This document shows positions 11,017 to 24,235 of a stretch of DNA of 64,000 nt, in pieces. Positions within the stretch are counted from its first letter, which is position 1. Every line of letters starts with the position of its first letter. Below the pieces are notes generated by a model. The model saw only the letters and a program-made list of their open reading frames with translations. It searched no databases and was not told where the DNA came from. The DNA comes from Maniola hyperantus. Its lineage: Eukaryota; Arthropoda; Insecta; Lepidoptera; Nymphalidae. The translations under genes were made by a program, and so were the position numbers. The DNA lies in assembly GCF_902806685.2 (NCBI RefSeq), contig NC_048542.1:2960533-3024532 (forward strand), given 5' to 3'.

Positions 11017-14000
11017 ATGCCTAATATCATAAACGAGGTTAAATTAGACTTTAAGGACGTGTTACTGAGACCTAAAAGAAGCACCTTAAAGAGCAGAAAT
11101 GATGTAAGTGCAAGTTTTAATTTATGATTTCAATGAAAACTAAAGATCAAGGTTCGGCGAAAATCGCTAAAACTAAATTTATTTCAAGCGCTTCGTTTTT
11201 AGGGTTCCGTACCAAAGGGTAAAACGCAGCCCTATTATGTCAGCTTTCTGTTTGTGTGTCCGCGTGTCACGGGTCTCTAGCTCGAATTGAGTTCAAAGCT
11301 GAAATTTTGATATTTGGTGTAGAACGTTGACTCGAAACCGAATCAATCAATCAATCAGCCTGTTTGCATCCACTGCTGGATATAGGCCTTCCCATGGATT
11401 AAAAACAAAAAAAACCTGGACTAAAAATCTAGCTCCTCTTGCTTATTTTGTCTGCTTCGGCTGTCCACCCTACCGGCAAAACCGCACGGTTTTGCTGTGT
11501 AGTGTGCCGACTATGGGTTGATCATGATGATGATGATGATGAATAACAATCACGTGTACGTAGCGTGTTTGAAAACAATAAGATCATAACATTGTAGGTA
11601 CTTATTGTCTACAATAGATCTAGATTGAAGCAGTTTTCCATTTCAGCTGGATTCGTAGCTCGTGACAATGGTTGCCAAGTCGCTCAGACTTTCAGAATTG
11701 TTAGGGAACTCTTTCATACGATAACAATTAATTAAACGAGCCTACGTTCTTTTGCGAAGCATCGCTATTTAATCTTTTTTAGGGTTCCGTACCTCAAAAG
11801 GAAAAACGATCCTTAAAAAAAGGATCCTATAAGGGGAACCCTTATAGGATCACTTTGTTGTCTGTCTGTCAAGAAACCTACAGGGTACCTACTTTCCGTT
11901 GACCTAGAATCATGAAATTTGTCAGGTAGGTAGATCTTATAGCGGACATTTGGGGAAAAATCTGAAAACCGTGAATTTAAGGTTAGATCACACAAAAAAA
12001 AATTAAATTGTCATGAACTAATAATTAGTATTTTCAATTTTCGAAGTAAGTAACTATATCAAGTGGGGTATCATATGAAAGGTCTTCACCTGTGCATTCT
12101 AAAACAGATTTTTATTTGTTTTTATGGATCATAATTTTTGAATTATCCCGCAAAATGTCGAAAAAATACGACTGTAGTACGGAACCCTCAATGCGCGAGC
12201 CTGACTCGCACTTGGCCGGTTTTATTTTTAATTCAGATACAAGTTAGCCCTTGACTGCAATCTCGGAAGATGTAGTCTAAGATGGAAGCAGGCTAACCTG
12301 CGGGGTATGGCAGTTTTTATTAAACCTATACACCTTTGGTTTGTACACGGTATCATACCGGAACGCTAAATCGCTTGGCGGCCGGCTTTGCCGGTAGGGT
12401 GGTAACTAGCCAGGGCCGAAGCCACCCACCAGACCAGAAATTTAGAAATTATAAAATTCCTAACCCCTGTCAGGAATCGAACCCGAGACCTCCCACTAAT
12501 AAGACCACAGCGCTAACGACTGTGTCAGGAGGTCGTCACCATTGTACCATCTGACGGATTCAAGTTATCTCTGTACATTTCGTCAAAATCGATTCAACGG
12601 ATGGGCCGTAAAAAGGTTACACACAGATAGACAGACACTTTCCCATTTAAAATCTTACGTACGAAGATTTACCTCCTCATTTCTGATTCGAACCGATAAA
12701 ATTTGGACTACTCTTCCAGCATGTTTTCCCCTCCAATTAGGCATCTTCTAGGCAAGCGCGCTCCATCTTAGGCGGCATCATCACATCATCATCATCATGA
12801 TGAACCCATCACCGGCTCACTACAGAGCTCGGGTCTCCTCTCAGAGTGAAAAGGGTTTTGGCCATAGTCTACCACGCTGGCCACGTGCGGATTGGTAGAC
12901 TTCACACACCTTTGAGAACATTATGGAGAGCTCTCAGGCATGCAGGTTTCCTCACGATGTTTTCCTTCACCGTTAAAACAAGTGATATTTAATTAATTAA
13001 AACGCACATAACTCCTAAAAAATTGAGGTGCGTGCCCGGTATCGAACCTCCTATTAGAAAGCGGACGTCCTAACCACTAGGCTATCACAGCTTAGTATAT
13101 AGCGTAGTATAGATTAAACCCACATAATTGCCAATGCCGGTGGTAGGTAGGTTGGCTCAAGTTGATAAAAATCTGTTTTTGCATAATGAGGGTATATTGT
13201 GGCTGTCACGGCTACTAGTTACATATTATGCAGGCTCATGTTTTGCTTACGTCAACAAAATAAAATTAAGGGAAGATTTATGCTAACACGTGGCTAATAA
13301 CTGGTATGATTGTTCAACTCTCCCACCTTACGGTACAATCATACCAGTTACCACTGAGTCGAATCGTTTCCTTTATCTATGAATTCCGGGAGAATTACGG
13401 AAAATTTATTCAATACATAGGTACTTATATACAGGTGCATCGATTGTGACTGGTAGGTAGGTGGTAGGTTCCTTACGACCTATTAAGCTACTTAAAGGCT
13501 CTAAGGCGTTAGACAAATAGTCTTTACGGAACTAGATAGTAGATATAGGTTTTAAGCAAGTGCTTAAAACCTATATCTACTCAGAGGCATCTCTAGCCCT
13601 TGTGGCGCCCGTGTGTAACCAGTACCCTGGCGCCCTCTAGTCTAGTAGGAGCAGGGTCCAAATGGAATACTAACAGTTATATTTTCAAACGGAAATTCAG
13701 ATGCAAATGGTGCAATTTTAAATGATGATTTTAAATTATGACTGCTTCGGCCATAATACGAGCGCAGGGTCTTTGAGAGCGCCGGCATCGACGCATCTTT
13801 GGAGATGTCGCATTAGAGGGCGCTCGGCGCCCCCTTAGACCCGGCGCCCGTGTGCGCCGCACACCCTGCACCATAGGTAAAGACGCCTTAATCTACTCTA
13901 TCACTTAGGTTACATAACTTTTCGTTTCAAATAATTCAATATAACGTCGTGAGGAAACCTGCATGTCTGAGAGTTCTCCATGATGTTCTCAAAAGTCTGC

Positions 14001-17000
14001 CAATGGCCAGCGTGATAGACTATGGCCAAAATCCTTCTCACTCTGAGAAGGGACCCGTGCTCTGTAGTGAGCCGGCGATGGTGATGATGATGATGATGAT
14101 ACCTTACATACATTGTTGACTGAAAAAACTTACTCGATTGCGGTTTCTTGCATTGCCAAGGGGGCTGGGCTCCGAGCCAACATCTGAATTCTCAACTCCC
14201 AACAAGGTCGCCAATGTAGGCCAATGAATCGATAATGCTGGCTGTGCACCATTTGTGCTTTTCCAGACCATTTTCCCTACCGCCATGTATAATCCGCGAT
14301 AGGACCAATTGGCAATTGGGGTAAGAGGCGTGGGTGCCCCGCACACCCGCACGTCAGCCACGTTTACCCGCACTGGGTTAGTGCAGGGGCTGTGCGGGCT
14401 TACGGGGCGTTCCCTCCCCGATTGTCATTTCGACCTGTTACATAATATACTAGGTAACCTTTTTACCACCGTACCGCAAGAGAGATTGAAAAATTAAAAA
14501 GAGCAACCGCCGAGTTTCTTGCTGGTTCTTCTCGGTAGGAACGGCATTCCGAACCAGTGGTAAATTAAAACTACCTGACTATTCATAAGCACTTGTAAAA
14601 AGATTACATGAATAAAACATATTCTATTCTATTCTATTCACGAAAAGGATGCAAGTTTTACAAAAATATCGATATCGATAAATATCGAACTAGCTCGATA
14701 TCGATATATCGGTCTAGTACGCCGGTCATAATATTTATCGGTTTTCCGATATATCGTTGCATCCCTGAGAGCGAGTTTCCATCCCGACTTCACCCCTTGC
14801 AGAAGACGTGTTCCCCAAAACAGGGAGGAACGATCAGCGACTATGAAGTTTAGATGGGCAACCCCCTGCCAGAAGCCCTTTTAAGGGTGAAAAGTTTAAA
14901 AGTTAAGTGTCTTTGACTCAAAGTATCTGGCAATGCATGACGGGATCTCTATTTTCTAATATTATTCCGAAGAAAATATAAAAGAGCAGACTTCATACTT
15001 TGACGTAAGATTTTTTACACCTTGATTACCTGTTATCTACCAAAGCCACCATGATCTAAACTTCATAGTCGCTGATCGTTCCGCCCTATGTTGGGGCGCA
15101 GAGAAACTTTCAGCTTTTATAAAATAACGAAGGACCGGCACGCGCTGGTTCTTAGTCCACTATACTTGAATAAAGAAATGCGTTTCAAGTGAAGTGCAAA
15201 AATAGGTATTACGTAAGTATTGGTACATAAATAAATAAACAAAATATTGTCTCAAATATAAATAAGTAGGTACCTATCTACTTAAACATAGGTACAATAA
15301 AATTGGACAGAACTATTTATATGATGAAGATGTATTATGTACACGCAGACAACAAGACGCGTAACATTATTTTAATGCGGATTTCCCAGCGGCTGCCAAA
15401 ATTCTTATCTTACGGCAGAAATCCAAAGTGACGCATAACATTCGGTACGTTATGACGTCATAACCTATTTCTCTAGTCAGAGATTTAAGATCGCTTCACG
15501 CCAGAAGTACTGAACGGATATACCTAGTTGAAATTTGAAATCGAGATAGCGTAGGATTTAACAAACGTCCTTTATCTATTGAAAGAAAGAAAGAAAGAAA
15601 AGACGTTTATTTATACAAATTGTGCCACACATCACAACTTAAAGCTAAGAGCTGGTTATTCCGGCGCTTCTTCCACCTGAGAACAAGCAAAAGAAGCGCC
15701 GGAACAAACTGTCATATTGTGTGTATGTCTATTCTATCTATGTATATCTATTATATATACTACTAGCTGATCCCCGCGGCTTCGCCCGCGTAGATTTAGG
15801 TTTTTAAAGATCCCGTATAGCCTATGTCACTCAGGAATAATGTAGCTTTCTACTGGTGAAAGAATTTTTAAAATCGGTTCAGTAGTTCTAAAGATTACCC
15901 CCTACAAACAAACTTAACGACATTACCTCTTTATATAATATAATACAACGGGCCGTGCAGCAGAAATCGTAATATTTTAATTTCGCCATAACTTCAAAAC
16001 CAAACGTCCAATTTTAATCATTCAAAGACCAAATATTATCTCCATAAACTGTTCTTAGTGATGAAATCATTTATTTTGATAAGGATTAATAGCATGAGTA
16101 AAATAAACGCGTTTAAATGTAGTCCAAAAAAAATTCAAGATTTTTAAATAAAAAAATGGTTGCTGTGCCTCACTCGACATAGATGGGTATAGTGTGTCGC
16201 GAACTTTTTTGTAGATATTTATAAGATCTACAATTAATTAGAACATTTTATGGTTCTATCTTTTATAGTTTAGGCAGCGTACGCAAAATAAGTAACTTTT
16301 CTGGTTGATTTTTTACACCTTGTGTCCGAAAAACCCAAATATCTTACGGAACCCTATTTTTTTCCAAAATAAAATATAGCCTATGTTACTCGTGGATAAT
16401 GTAGCTTTCGAATGGTGAAAGAATTTTTAAAATCGGTCCAGTAGTTTTTGAGCCTATTCAGTACAAACAAACAAACAAACAAACAAACAAACAAACAAAC
16501 AAAGTTTTCCTCTTTATAATATTAGTGTAGATTATATAAAGAGGTAATGACGTTAAGTTTGTTTGTAGGGGGTAATCTTTGGAACTACTGAACCGATTTT
16601 AAAAATTCTTTTACCAGTAGAAAGCTACATTATACCTGAGTGACATAGGCTATACGGGATCTTTAAAAACCTAAATCTACGCGGGCGAAGCCGCGGGGAT
16701 CAGCTAGTATAATATAAAGAGAAAAGCTGACTGATCTATCAAAGCACAGCTCAAGGTACTGGACGGATCTGGCATTCAGATAGCTATTCTGACGTATTTT
16801 TGAAAATTCAACCTCTAGGGGCAAAATAGGGGTTTGAAATTTATGTAGTCCACGCGTACGAAAACGTGAGAATAAGCTAGTTTATTATATGGGCGCAGCC
16901 AATATCTAAGTGAGTCTAAACTCTCATATTCCTTCCAAGTTAGCCCGCTTCCATCTTAGACTGCATCTTCAGTCATCACTTACCACCAGGTGAGATTGCA

Positions 17001-20000
17001 GTGAGGTGACTAACCCGTATCGGAATTAAAAAACCGGCCAAGTGCGAGTCAGGCTCGCGCAATGAGGGTTCCGTACTACAGTCGTATTTTTTCGACATTT
17101 TGCACGATAATTCAAAAACTATGATGCATAAAAATAAATAAAAATCTGTTTTAGAATGCACAGGTGAAGACCTTTCACATGATACCCCACTTGATATAGT
17201 TATCTCACTTCGAAGGTTGAAAATACCAATTATTAGTTCATGACCACAATTTAATTTTTTTTTTGTGTGATCTAACCCTAAATTCACGGTTTTCAGATTT
17301 TTTCCTAAATGTCAGCTATAAGATCTACCTACCTTCCAAATTTCATGATTCTAGGTCAACGGGAAGTACCCTATAGGTTATTTGACAGACACGACAGACA
17401 GATAGACAACGAAGTGATCCTATAAGGGTTCCTTTTTCCTTTTGAGGTACGGGACCCTAAAAAATCACTCACTATAGTTTAAACGATAAAATCATAGACA
17501 AGTTGAAGACGAACATTAATTGTTTTGTTTGCAGGTGGACCTGTTCCGAGAAATCACATTCCGCAACTCCGGGCAGACGTACCGGGGAGTCCCCGTCATG
17601 GCGAGCAACATGGACACCGTGGGGACTTTCGAAATGGCCAAAGAGCTGTCTAAGGTACCATCATCATGATCGTGACCAACCCATCACCGGCTCGCCACTG
17701 AGCACGGGTCTCCTCACAGGATGAGAAATGCCATTAGTTTCATTTTTTTTTCTCGTGAGAAAAATCCATCATGGATACCACCGGCCACGGTCCGACATAA
17801 CCACTGTGCTCCCACAGTGATTATGTCGGACTCCTACCGACTAAAAATCTCACGAAGTTCCATCCCACTGCTAACGACGGTGCACAATAAGGTACCGACA
17901 ACGCCTCGTTACTCCGCCAGCGGATGTCCGCCGCAGCAGACCCACCACTGGGGCACTACATGAAGCATGCCGGGAACCACAGCACGCCAACCAATTCGAG
18001 AACCACATTGTCAGCGACGGACCACCCCGTGTCCATCATCCACAGGTCCTCCAATATACTATTATATAAAGAGGTAATGTCGTTAAGTTTGTTTGTAGGG
18101 GGTAATCTTTCGATTTTAAAAATTCTTTCACCAGTAGAAAGCTACATTATTCCTGAGTGACATAGGCTATACGGGATCTTTTAAAACCTAAATCCACGCG
18201 GGCGAAGCCGAGGGGATCAGCTGGTAATAAAAAAATAAAAAAATAAATAAAAATAGGTAAGTAACGTCTGGCGACGCTGGGATCTTGGACCATTAATAAC
18301 AATATCAGTAGAATAGTTAATAACAGTTAAATAAACAAAAGTTTTACGGCCACACGGCCTCGGACTGGAGTAGATAAATTCGTTGCGACTGAAGTCTTCT
18401 TGTTTCTTTGTTTCAGCACGGGTTGTTCACATGCATACACAAGTACTACAGTATAGAAGATTGGAAGAAGTTTGCAGAGGAGAATCCTGATTGCTTACAA
18501 CAAATGGGTTTGTACCTAAATTTTTTATTTTTTTATTTATTTTTTATTCACATACAAGTTAGCCCTTGACTGCAATCTCACCTGGTGGTAAGTGATGATG
18601 CAGTCTAAGATGATAGCGGGCTAACCTGGAAGGGGTATGGCAGTTTTTATTAAACCCATACCCCTTTGGTTTATACACGGCATCGTACCGGAACGCTAAA
18701 TCGCTTGGCGGCACGGCTTTGCCGGTAGGGTGGTAACTAGCCACGGCCGAAGCCTCCCACCAGACCAGACCAGAAATTTAAATACAATATATATACTAAT
18801 CAACAATACAATATATATAATAATATATATACTAATCCATACTTAATATTATAAATGCGAAAGTGTGTCTGTCTGTCTGCTAGCCTTTCACCGCCCATAT
18901 ATTCAACCGATTTTGGCGACATTTGGAGCAGAGATACCTTGCATCACAGGGGAGGACATAGGCTGCTTTTTATCCCGGAAAATCAAAGAGTTCCCCAAGG
19001 ATTTTAAATAACTAAATACACGCGGACGAAATCGCGTGGATTTAGTGGAAGTTTATTTATTTTATTTTATTTTTATTTTTCATGTAGGTACCAAAATTGT
19101 AGTTACAAAGTAATAATAAATTAAGTTACATTGGAAATGCTTATCTCTAAACTGAGATTTCTTCCAGCTTCCCATTCAATATAGGCAATGTAAATTTCCA
19201 GGATGCATGCTATCTCTGTACCAAATTTCGTAAAAATCGGTTAAACTGTTAGGCCGTGAAAAGCTAGCAGACAGACAGACAGACACACTTTCGTATTTAT
19301 AATATTAGTAAAGTATGGAAGTATGGATAGTTGAATTGGTTGAAAGTACCTAATCGTTCAAATTTATGTTTTTTCAGCCGCCAGTTCAGGCACCGGCGAA
19401 GCAGACTTCGACCGTCTGTCGGAGATCCTCATCAGCGTCAAGGACCTCAAGTTCATCTGCCTAGACGTCGCCAACGGGTACTCGCAACATTTCGTTGAGT
19501 ATCTCAGGAAAGTGCGGGCTGCATTCCCTTCACATACCATTATTGTAAGTATCTCAAGTCTTTTTTGGGTTCCGTACCTCAAAAGGAAAAACGGACCACT
19601 TATAGGATCACTTCGTTTTCTGTCTGTCTGTCGTTCTGTCTGTCTGTCAAGAAACCTACAGGGTATTTCCCGTTGACCTACAAACATTAAATTTGGCAGG
19701 CAGGTAGGTCTTAAATTATAGCAACCAACCAATTTTTTTGCCACTAAGACTCCATGGCCCCAGGGTCTCCACGGCAAACGGAACAAAAATGTAACTCTCG
19801 ATAAGAGAGGCATACTTGCGCCGCTTGCTGTTTTCAGCTGTTTCTGCTGCGGCTCCCGGTCTTGATGCTGTCTCCCTGATATGACACGGGGCCAATGTGT
19901 CAACGCAAGTTGCGTCCCTCATTAGCGCCCGTCCCCGTTCCCAGAGAACCAGCGTCAACCCATCAGGTCTCTTGCCATCATCCCGACTAATCCCTGCCGG

Positions 20001-23000
20001 CTCAATGAGGGCAGGAATGTCTATGGTGGCAAGAGCCCTTTTAATCGTATCTTATCTTTTCAGGCCGGTAATGTGGTGACGGGAGAAATGGTAGAAGAGT
20101 TAATATTATCAGGAGCTGATATTATTAAGGTAACCAAAATTAAACACCCTCTAGTCTCGCTCGCAGAGACTTGTATCATCATCATCATCATCATCAAGCC
20201 ATCGCCGGCTCACTACTAAGTTTTTTTTTAAAACCGTTGACCAATGATGACTAATATTCCCCTTTTCCCTCCAACTAAGCGTTCAGCTTGTGCTAGAAGT
20301 AGCTACGACAATAGTGCAACGGGTGGGGTTTGAACCGCCGACCGAGTCCGCTCCTTTAATCCTTGAGCTATTGAGGCTATAAAGTACTTACGGGTCAGTC
20401 TCAGGTCTCAGAATGAGAAGAGTTTGGCCATAGTCTACCACGTTGGGTAATTGCTTATCAACAGACTTCACACACCTTTGAGAACATTATGGAGAACTTT
20501 AGAATATAGTGCGCGCAAAACAGGTGAACAATCTGAAGTCACAATATGATAGTTTAAATCATATTGTGACTTCAGACTATAGATTAAGTAAATAAACAAG
20601 ACCAGCTGAGATCTGTTTTTGTATAATGCGCAATCATATGCCTCTTGTTCAGATTTGCCTTTACATCTTTCTACATAAAGGCATCGCTATAAATGACAAT
20701 GGGGCCGATTCTCTAGTACACAATCTCTAAACTAAACTAAATTAACAGGTCTAAGTCTAGTGCTTTCCTTTTCCGCAAGCAACATTATGAAAGGGATAGC
20801 AATAGATTTAGACGTGATATTTTAGTTTAGTTTAGAGATTGTGTACAAAGGAATTAGCCACAATATATAGTCAAGCGAACAAAATTTTGCACGGTTTAGA
20901 AACCAAATAATCAAAAAAAATATTTAATTATTAATATTGTATAAATTCACCGTATGTTTTAATATTGTATAAATTCACCGTATCTTAAATAATATTTTCT
21001 TCTATATTTATGTTTAAAATTGTTCTCATGTAAAGTGAATGGTGTAGTCTTTTTTGAGAAAAATAAAGTCTTTAAACCTAAATAAATCAGCGCCACCTCT
21101 TAGATATCTACTAATAATGAACGACCCGTTTGAAGTCCAAACGTCACTGAGGTTGCACTGGTGCATAAATAACATTTACGCACCAATGAGTCGGTGCCAT
21201 TTTGTTTGTTCAATAACCTTGTCCATACGAAGTAATAAATAAGTAAATGCAATTCTTAAAGTTGTGTAAATGTCGCTAAGTAATCGGCACTTGATCAGCT
21301 CGGTTGCCTCAACCCATCTCGTTTCGAGAGGAGACCCGTGTTAGGACTTATGAAATAAAACAACTCTGCTGGAAGCTAAATTGTAGAGGAAGAATAATTG
21401 TATTTTATTTAGACCTAGGTTTAAAGCTAACATGTCGACTTCTTAAAGGTCTATAGGTCGAACTATTGATAGACAATTGTTCACCAAAGACAAATGTGTT
21501 GCCGACGTTCAAAATATTGTATTGTACTGTTCACAACGTCCGCCTTCTAATCGGAGGTCGGGGGTTCGATCCCGGGCACGCACCTCTAACTTTTCGGAGT
21601 TATGTGCGTTAAAACGTACATAACTCCGAAAAGTTAGAGGAGTTAGAGTGCTTCACCGTTAAAGCAAGTAATAAAATATCACTTGCTTTAACGGTGAAGG
21701 AAAACATCGTGAGGAAACCTGCATGCCTGAGAGTTCTCCATAACGTTCTCAAAGGTGTGTGAAGTCTACCAATCCGCACATGGCCAGCGTGGTAGACTAT
21801 GACCAAAACCCTTCTCACTCCGAGAGGAGACCGGTACTCTGTAGTGAGCCGGTGATGGGTTGATCATGATACTTAACAATTTTTTTTATAATAAAGAATA
21901 TTAGACATGTTAAATGACTAATATTCCCCTTTCCTCTCCAACTCAGCGTCAAGCTTGTGCTAGGAGTTGGTACGACAATAGTTCAACGGGCGGGGTTTGA
22001 ACCGTCGACCTTTCGGTTTCAGTCCATTCCTTTACCGGTTGAGCTATTGAGGCTCATAAATTACTGAGTCTCTTTCACGTTTCCAGGTGGGAATAGGTCC
22101 AGGGTCGGTATGTACGACAAGAATTAAGACTGGCGTGGGGTATCCTCAGCTCTCAGCCGTCATTGAATGTGCTGATGCCGCGCATGGATTGAAGGGCCAT
22201 ATTATTTCGGTAAGTAGGCACAGCTAATTTACCCTGAGCCCCCAAAAAAAAGCCAGCCCCAGCCCCTTTGGGCTGGAGCACCCCAGTACCAACTCCTTCC
22301 ATTTGATCGGATCCAAAGGCGGGCTATTCGACTTGTAGACGATCCCAAACTAACCGGCTCGTTGGAAAGCCTGGAGCACCGCAGAGACGTTAGCTCTCAG
22401 AAATACCAGAATCCCCACAGCTTAGGAGTACTGCAGTACCTTGCAGCATCAGGATTAAGAAGTTGGGATCCAAAGTTCAATAGTGTAGTCTGCTTGGCAT
22501 CAAAAATAATATTGCATCATCAGCTGTTCCTAAATCAGTATAGTTTAGGTGTGCTGTACCCTACATCATCAGGGTTGAAGAGTTGGGATTTGAAGTCCAA
22601 GCATAAAGTCGTTGCTTGGTACCCACAACATTAATTCACTATGAACACTTCCTGAATCTTGATAACTTAGGCGGCCAGTAACCCTGCAGCATCAGGATTG
22701 AAGAGTTGGATCCAGAAATTTTTATGGGGCCACCACGGAAACATTCTCTCTTGATTGAAAAAATTGCAAATCGGTCCAGAAACCTCGAAAAAATCGATGT
22801 ACCTACATACTAAAAAAAAGGCCGAATTGAGAACCACCTCCTTTTTGGAAGTCGGTTAAAAAGCTTACTAGCTCAATCTTTATAATATTATCTTCTTTAG
22901 GTTAGATTTTGACCCTAAAAGCCTAAAACCTAAGTACAAGATTGCTTTAGCAATAAGGCCGCCTTTGCACCATCTTCTATAGTTTCTTCTGTATCTTAAA

Positions 23001-24235
23001 TTGTTGTCTGTAATAAGTTTGTGTGAGCAATACAGATTTCTAAGTAAATAAATAAAACCTGTCTTAAATCCAGGATGGTGGTTGCACATGTCCCGGGGAT
23101 GTAGCCAAGGCTTTCGGCGCCGGCGCAGACTTCGTGATGGCCGGGGGCATGTTTGCGGGTCACGACCAGTGCGGCGGCGAGGTGGTCACGAAGCCGGACG
23201 GCAAGAAGGTCAAGCTGTTCTATGGCATGTCTTCTTCCACGGCCATGATGAAGCACTCCGGCAAAGTTGCGGATTATAGGTCTTCTGAAGGTAAGACTTT
23301 AACCACTTTTTAGGGTTCCATAGCTCAAAAGAAAAAAAGGAACCACTATGCACACCTCTGCCTTAAATTTTTTGTTGACAAGAGCGGGTGGGGCTAACTT
23401 TTGCACCCCGGCGCCGAATATGCTTAGGCCGGCCCTGTGTAATTTACATTGAGCCTTCCTGATTGATTAATGTATCAGCTCAGGAAAATCTAGTGAAGGA
23501 AGATATTTTTAGGGTTCCGTAACTTATAAGGAAAAAGGAACCCTAATAGGAGGAGGTTCTCAATTCGTCGGAATCTTTTTTTTTTGCTAAGTTTCTGTCA
23601 TTTTCTTTTCAGGGTTCTGTAGGTACCTCAAAAGGAAAAACGGAACCCTTATAGGATCACTTGGTTGTCTGTCTGTCTGTCGGTCTGTCAAGAAACCGAC
23701 AGGGTACTTCCCGTTGACCTAGAATCATGAAATTTGGCAGGTAGGTAGGTCTTATAGCAGACATTAGGAAAAAAATGAATTTGTGGTTAAACATGACACA
23801 AAAAATTAAATTGTGGTCATAAACTAAAAATTAGTATTTTCAATTTTGGAGGTAAGATAACTATATCAAGTGGGGTATCATATGAAAGGGCTTCACCTGT
23901 GCAGTCTAAAACAGATTTATTTTTATTTTTATACATCATAGTTTTTGAGTTATCGTGCAAAATATCGAAAAAATACGACTGTAGTACGGAACCGTCGTCG
24001 CGCGAGCCTGACTCGCACTTGGCCGGTTTTTTATATCGCAGATTGAAATGATTGAATTGTTCCAGGGAAAACAGTAGAAGTAGCCTACAAAGGTGACGTG
24101 GACGCTACAGTGAGGGACATCCTGGGCGGGCTCCGCTCGGCGTGCACCTACGTGGGCGCGGCGCGGCTGCGGGAGCTGCCTCGGCGGGCCACCTTCATCA
24201 GGTGCTGTCGACAAGCCAACGATGTGTTCTCGTAA
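11017..24235 (+). CDS. GMPR: GMP reductase (complete, 8 exons, 346 aa)
   Basis: GMP reductase converts GMP to IMP and ammonia with NADPH, returning guanine nucleotides to the IMP branch point in the cytosol. Exons are 11017-11103, 17535-17654, 18417-18507, 19378-19544, 20064-20129, 22087-22209, 23074-23290 and 24066-24235 (TAA at 24233). They sum to 1041 bp, or 346 residues, the usual size for animal GMPR. The N-terminus reads MPNIINEVKLDFKDVLLRPK. The substrate loop GPGSVCTTR lies in exon 6 and places the catalytic cysteine at residue 186. Other family hallmarks are ASNMDTVGTFEM (exon 2), ICLDVANGYS (exon 4), GNVVTGEMVEELILSGADI (exon 5) and DGGCTCPGDVAKAFGAGADF (exon 7). All phases match, so the gene looks intact. 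Intron 1 is 6.4 kb and, like the others, is filled with interspersed repeats. Confidence 0.96.
12781..13092 (-). mobile_element. tRNA-derived SINE, family 1 (near full)
   Basis: On the - strand it begins GTGATAGCCTAGTGGTTAGG, has a B-box-like GGTTCGATACC, and ends in a CATCATCAT-type tail. Other copies or parts lie at 1-130, 13940-14100, 17660-17725, 20400-20500, 21530-21870, 30228-30970, 48240-48460 and 58735-58845. Confidence 0.75.
13543..13582. repeat. Perfect 40-bp palindrome
   Basis: TAGATATAGGTTTTAAGCAA and its near-immediate complement form a hairpin-capable site in GMPR intron 1. Confidence 0.65.
14485..14640 (+). mobile_element. LINE 3' end (AACCGCCGAGTTTCTTGCTGG type)
   Basis: The tail 'CCGAACCAGTGGTA' to 'CTATTCATAAGCACTTGTAAA' is also seen at 32480-32590, 54280-54400, 59990-60110 and 63905-64000. 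Confidence 0.65.
16458..16502. repeat. (AAAC)n microsatellite
   Basis: About ten AAAC tetramers at the edge of a repeat in GMPR intron 1. Confidence 0.8.
19730..20055 (-). mobile_element. Retroelement C-terminal fragment (ETLGPW type)
   Basis: On the - strand a frame reads CVDTLAPCHIRETASRPGAA and FVPFAVETLGPW, a tail of a non-LTR retrotransposon polyprotein. Related pieces lie at 30125-30225, 30440-30735, 32120-32470, 37985-38480 and 43975-44200. Confidence 0.65.
20538..20860. repeat. Two small palindromic elements in GMPR intron 5
   Basis: TGAAGTCACAATATGAT is mirrored around 20560. CACAATCTCTAAACTAAACT at 20719 is mirrored at about 20835-20855. Confidence 0.65.
21530..21870 (+). mobile_element. 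Family 1 SINE with internal inverted duplication
   Basis: The tRNA-like head (GGTTCGATCCCGGGCACGCA) is followed by CTAACTTTTCGGAGTTATGT, then its reverse complement, before the rest of the SINE continues. Confidence 0.65.
21878..22054 (-). mobile_element. tRNA-derived SINE, family 2
   Basis: Same layout as the copy at 1848; more copies at 20222-20383, 31795-31967 and 61690-61885. Confidence 0.7.
22290..22720 (+). mobile_element. LINE fragment followed by a three-copy 117-bp repeat
   Basis: DRIQRRAIRLVDDPKLTGS reads as a reverse transcriptase C-terminal motif. It is followed by three spaced copies of 'CAGCATCAGGATTGAAGAGT'. Confidence 0.5.

Larger units (their letters stand above)
11104..17534 (+). 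other. GMPR intron 1: repeat-filled, no gene seen
   Basis: It holds copies of the AAGTGCGAGTC repeat, a family 1 SINE (12781-13092), SINE and LINE stubs (13940-14100, 14485-14640), and inverted copies of a GTAGCTTTCTACTGGTGAA repeat (15770-15960 and 16535-16710). A stretch at 14900-15550 shows nothing I recognise. Confidence 0.6.

Noticed and set aside
13910..14113. Frame with a run of histidines on the - strand
   Set aside because: It comes from the CATCATCAT tail of a SINE.
19364..19903. Long antisense frame over GMPR exon 4
   Set aside because: It overlaps a conserved GMPR exon and retroelement debris and resembles no protein; it is a shadow.
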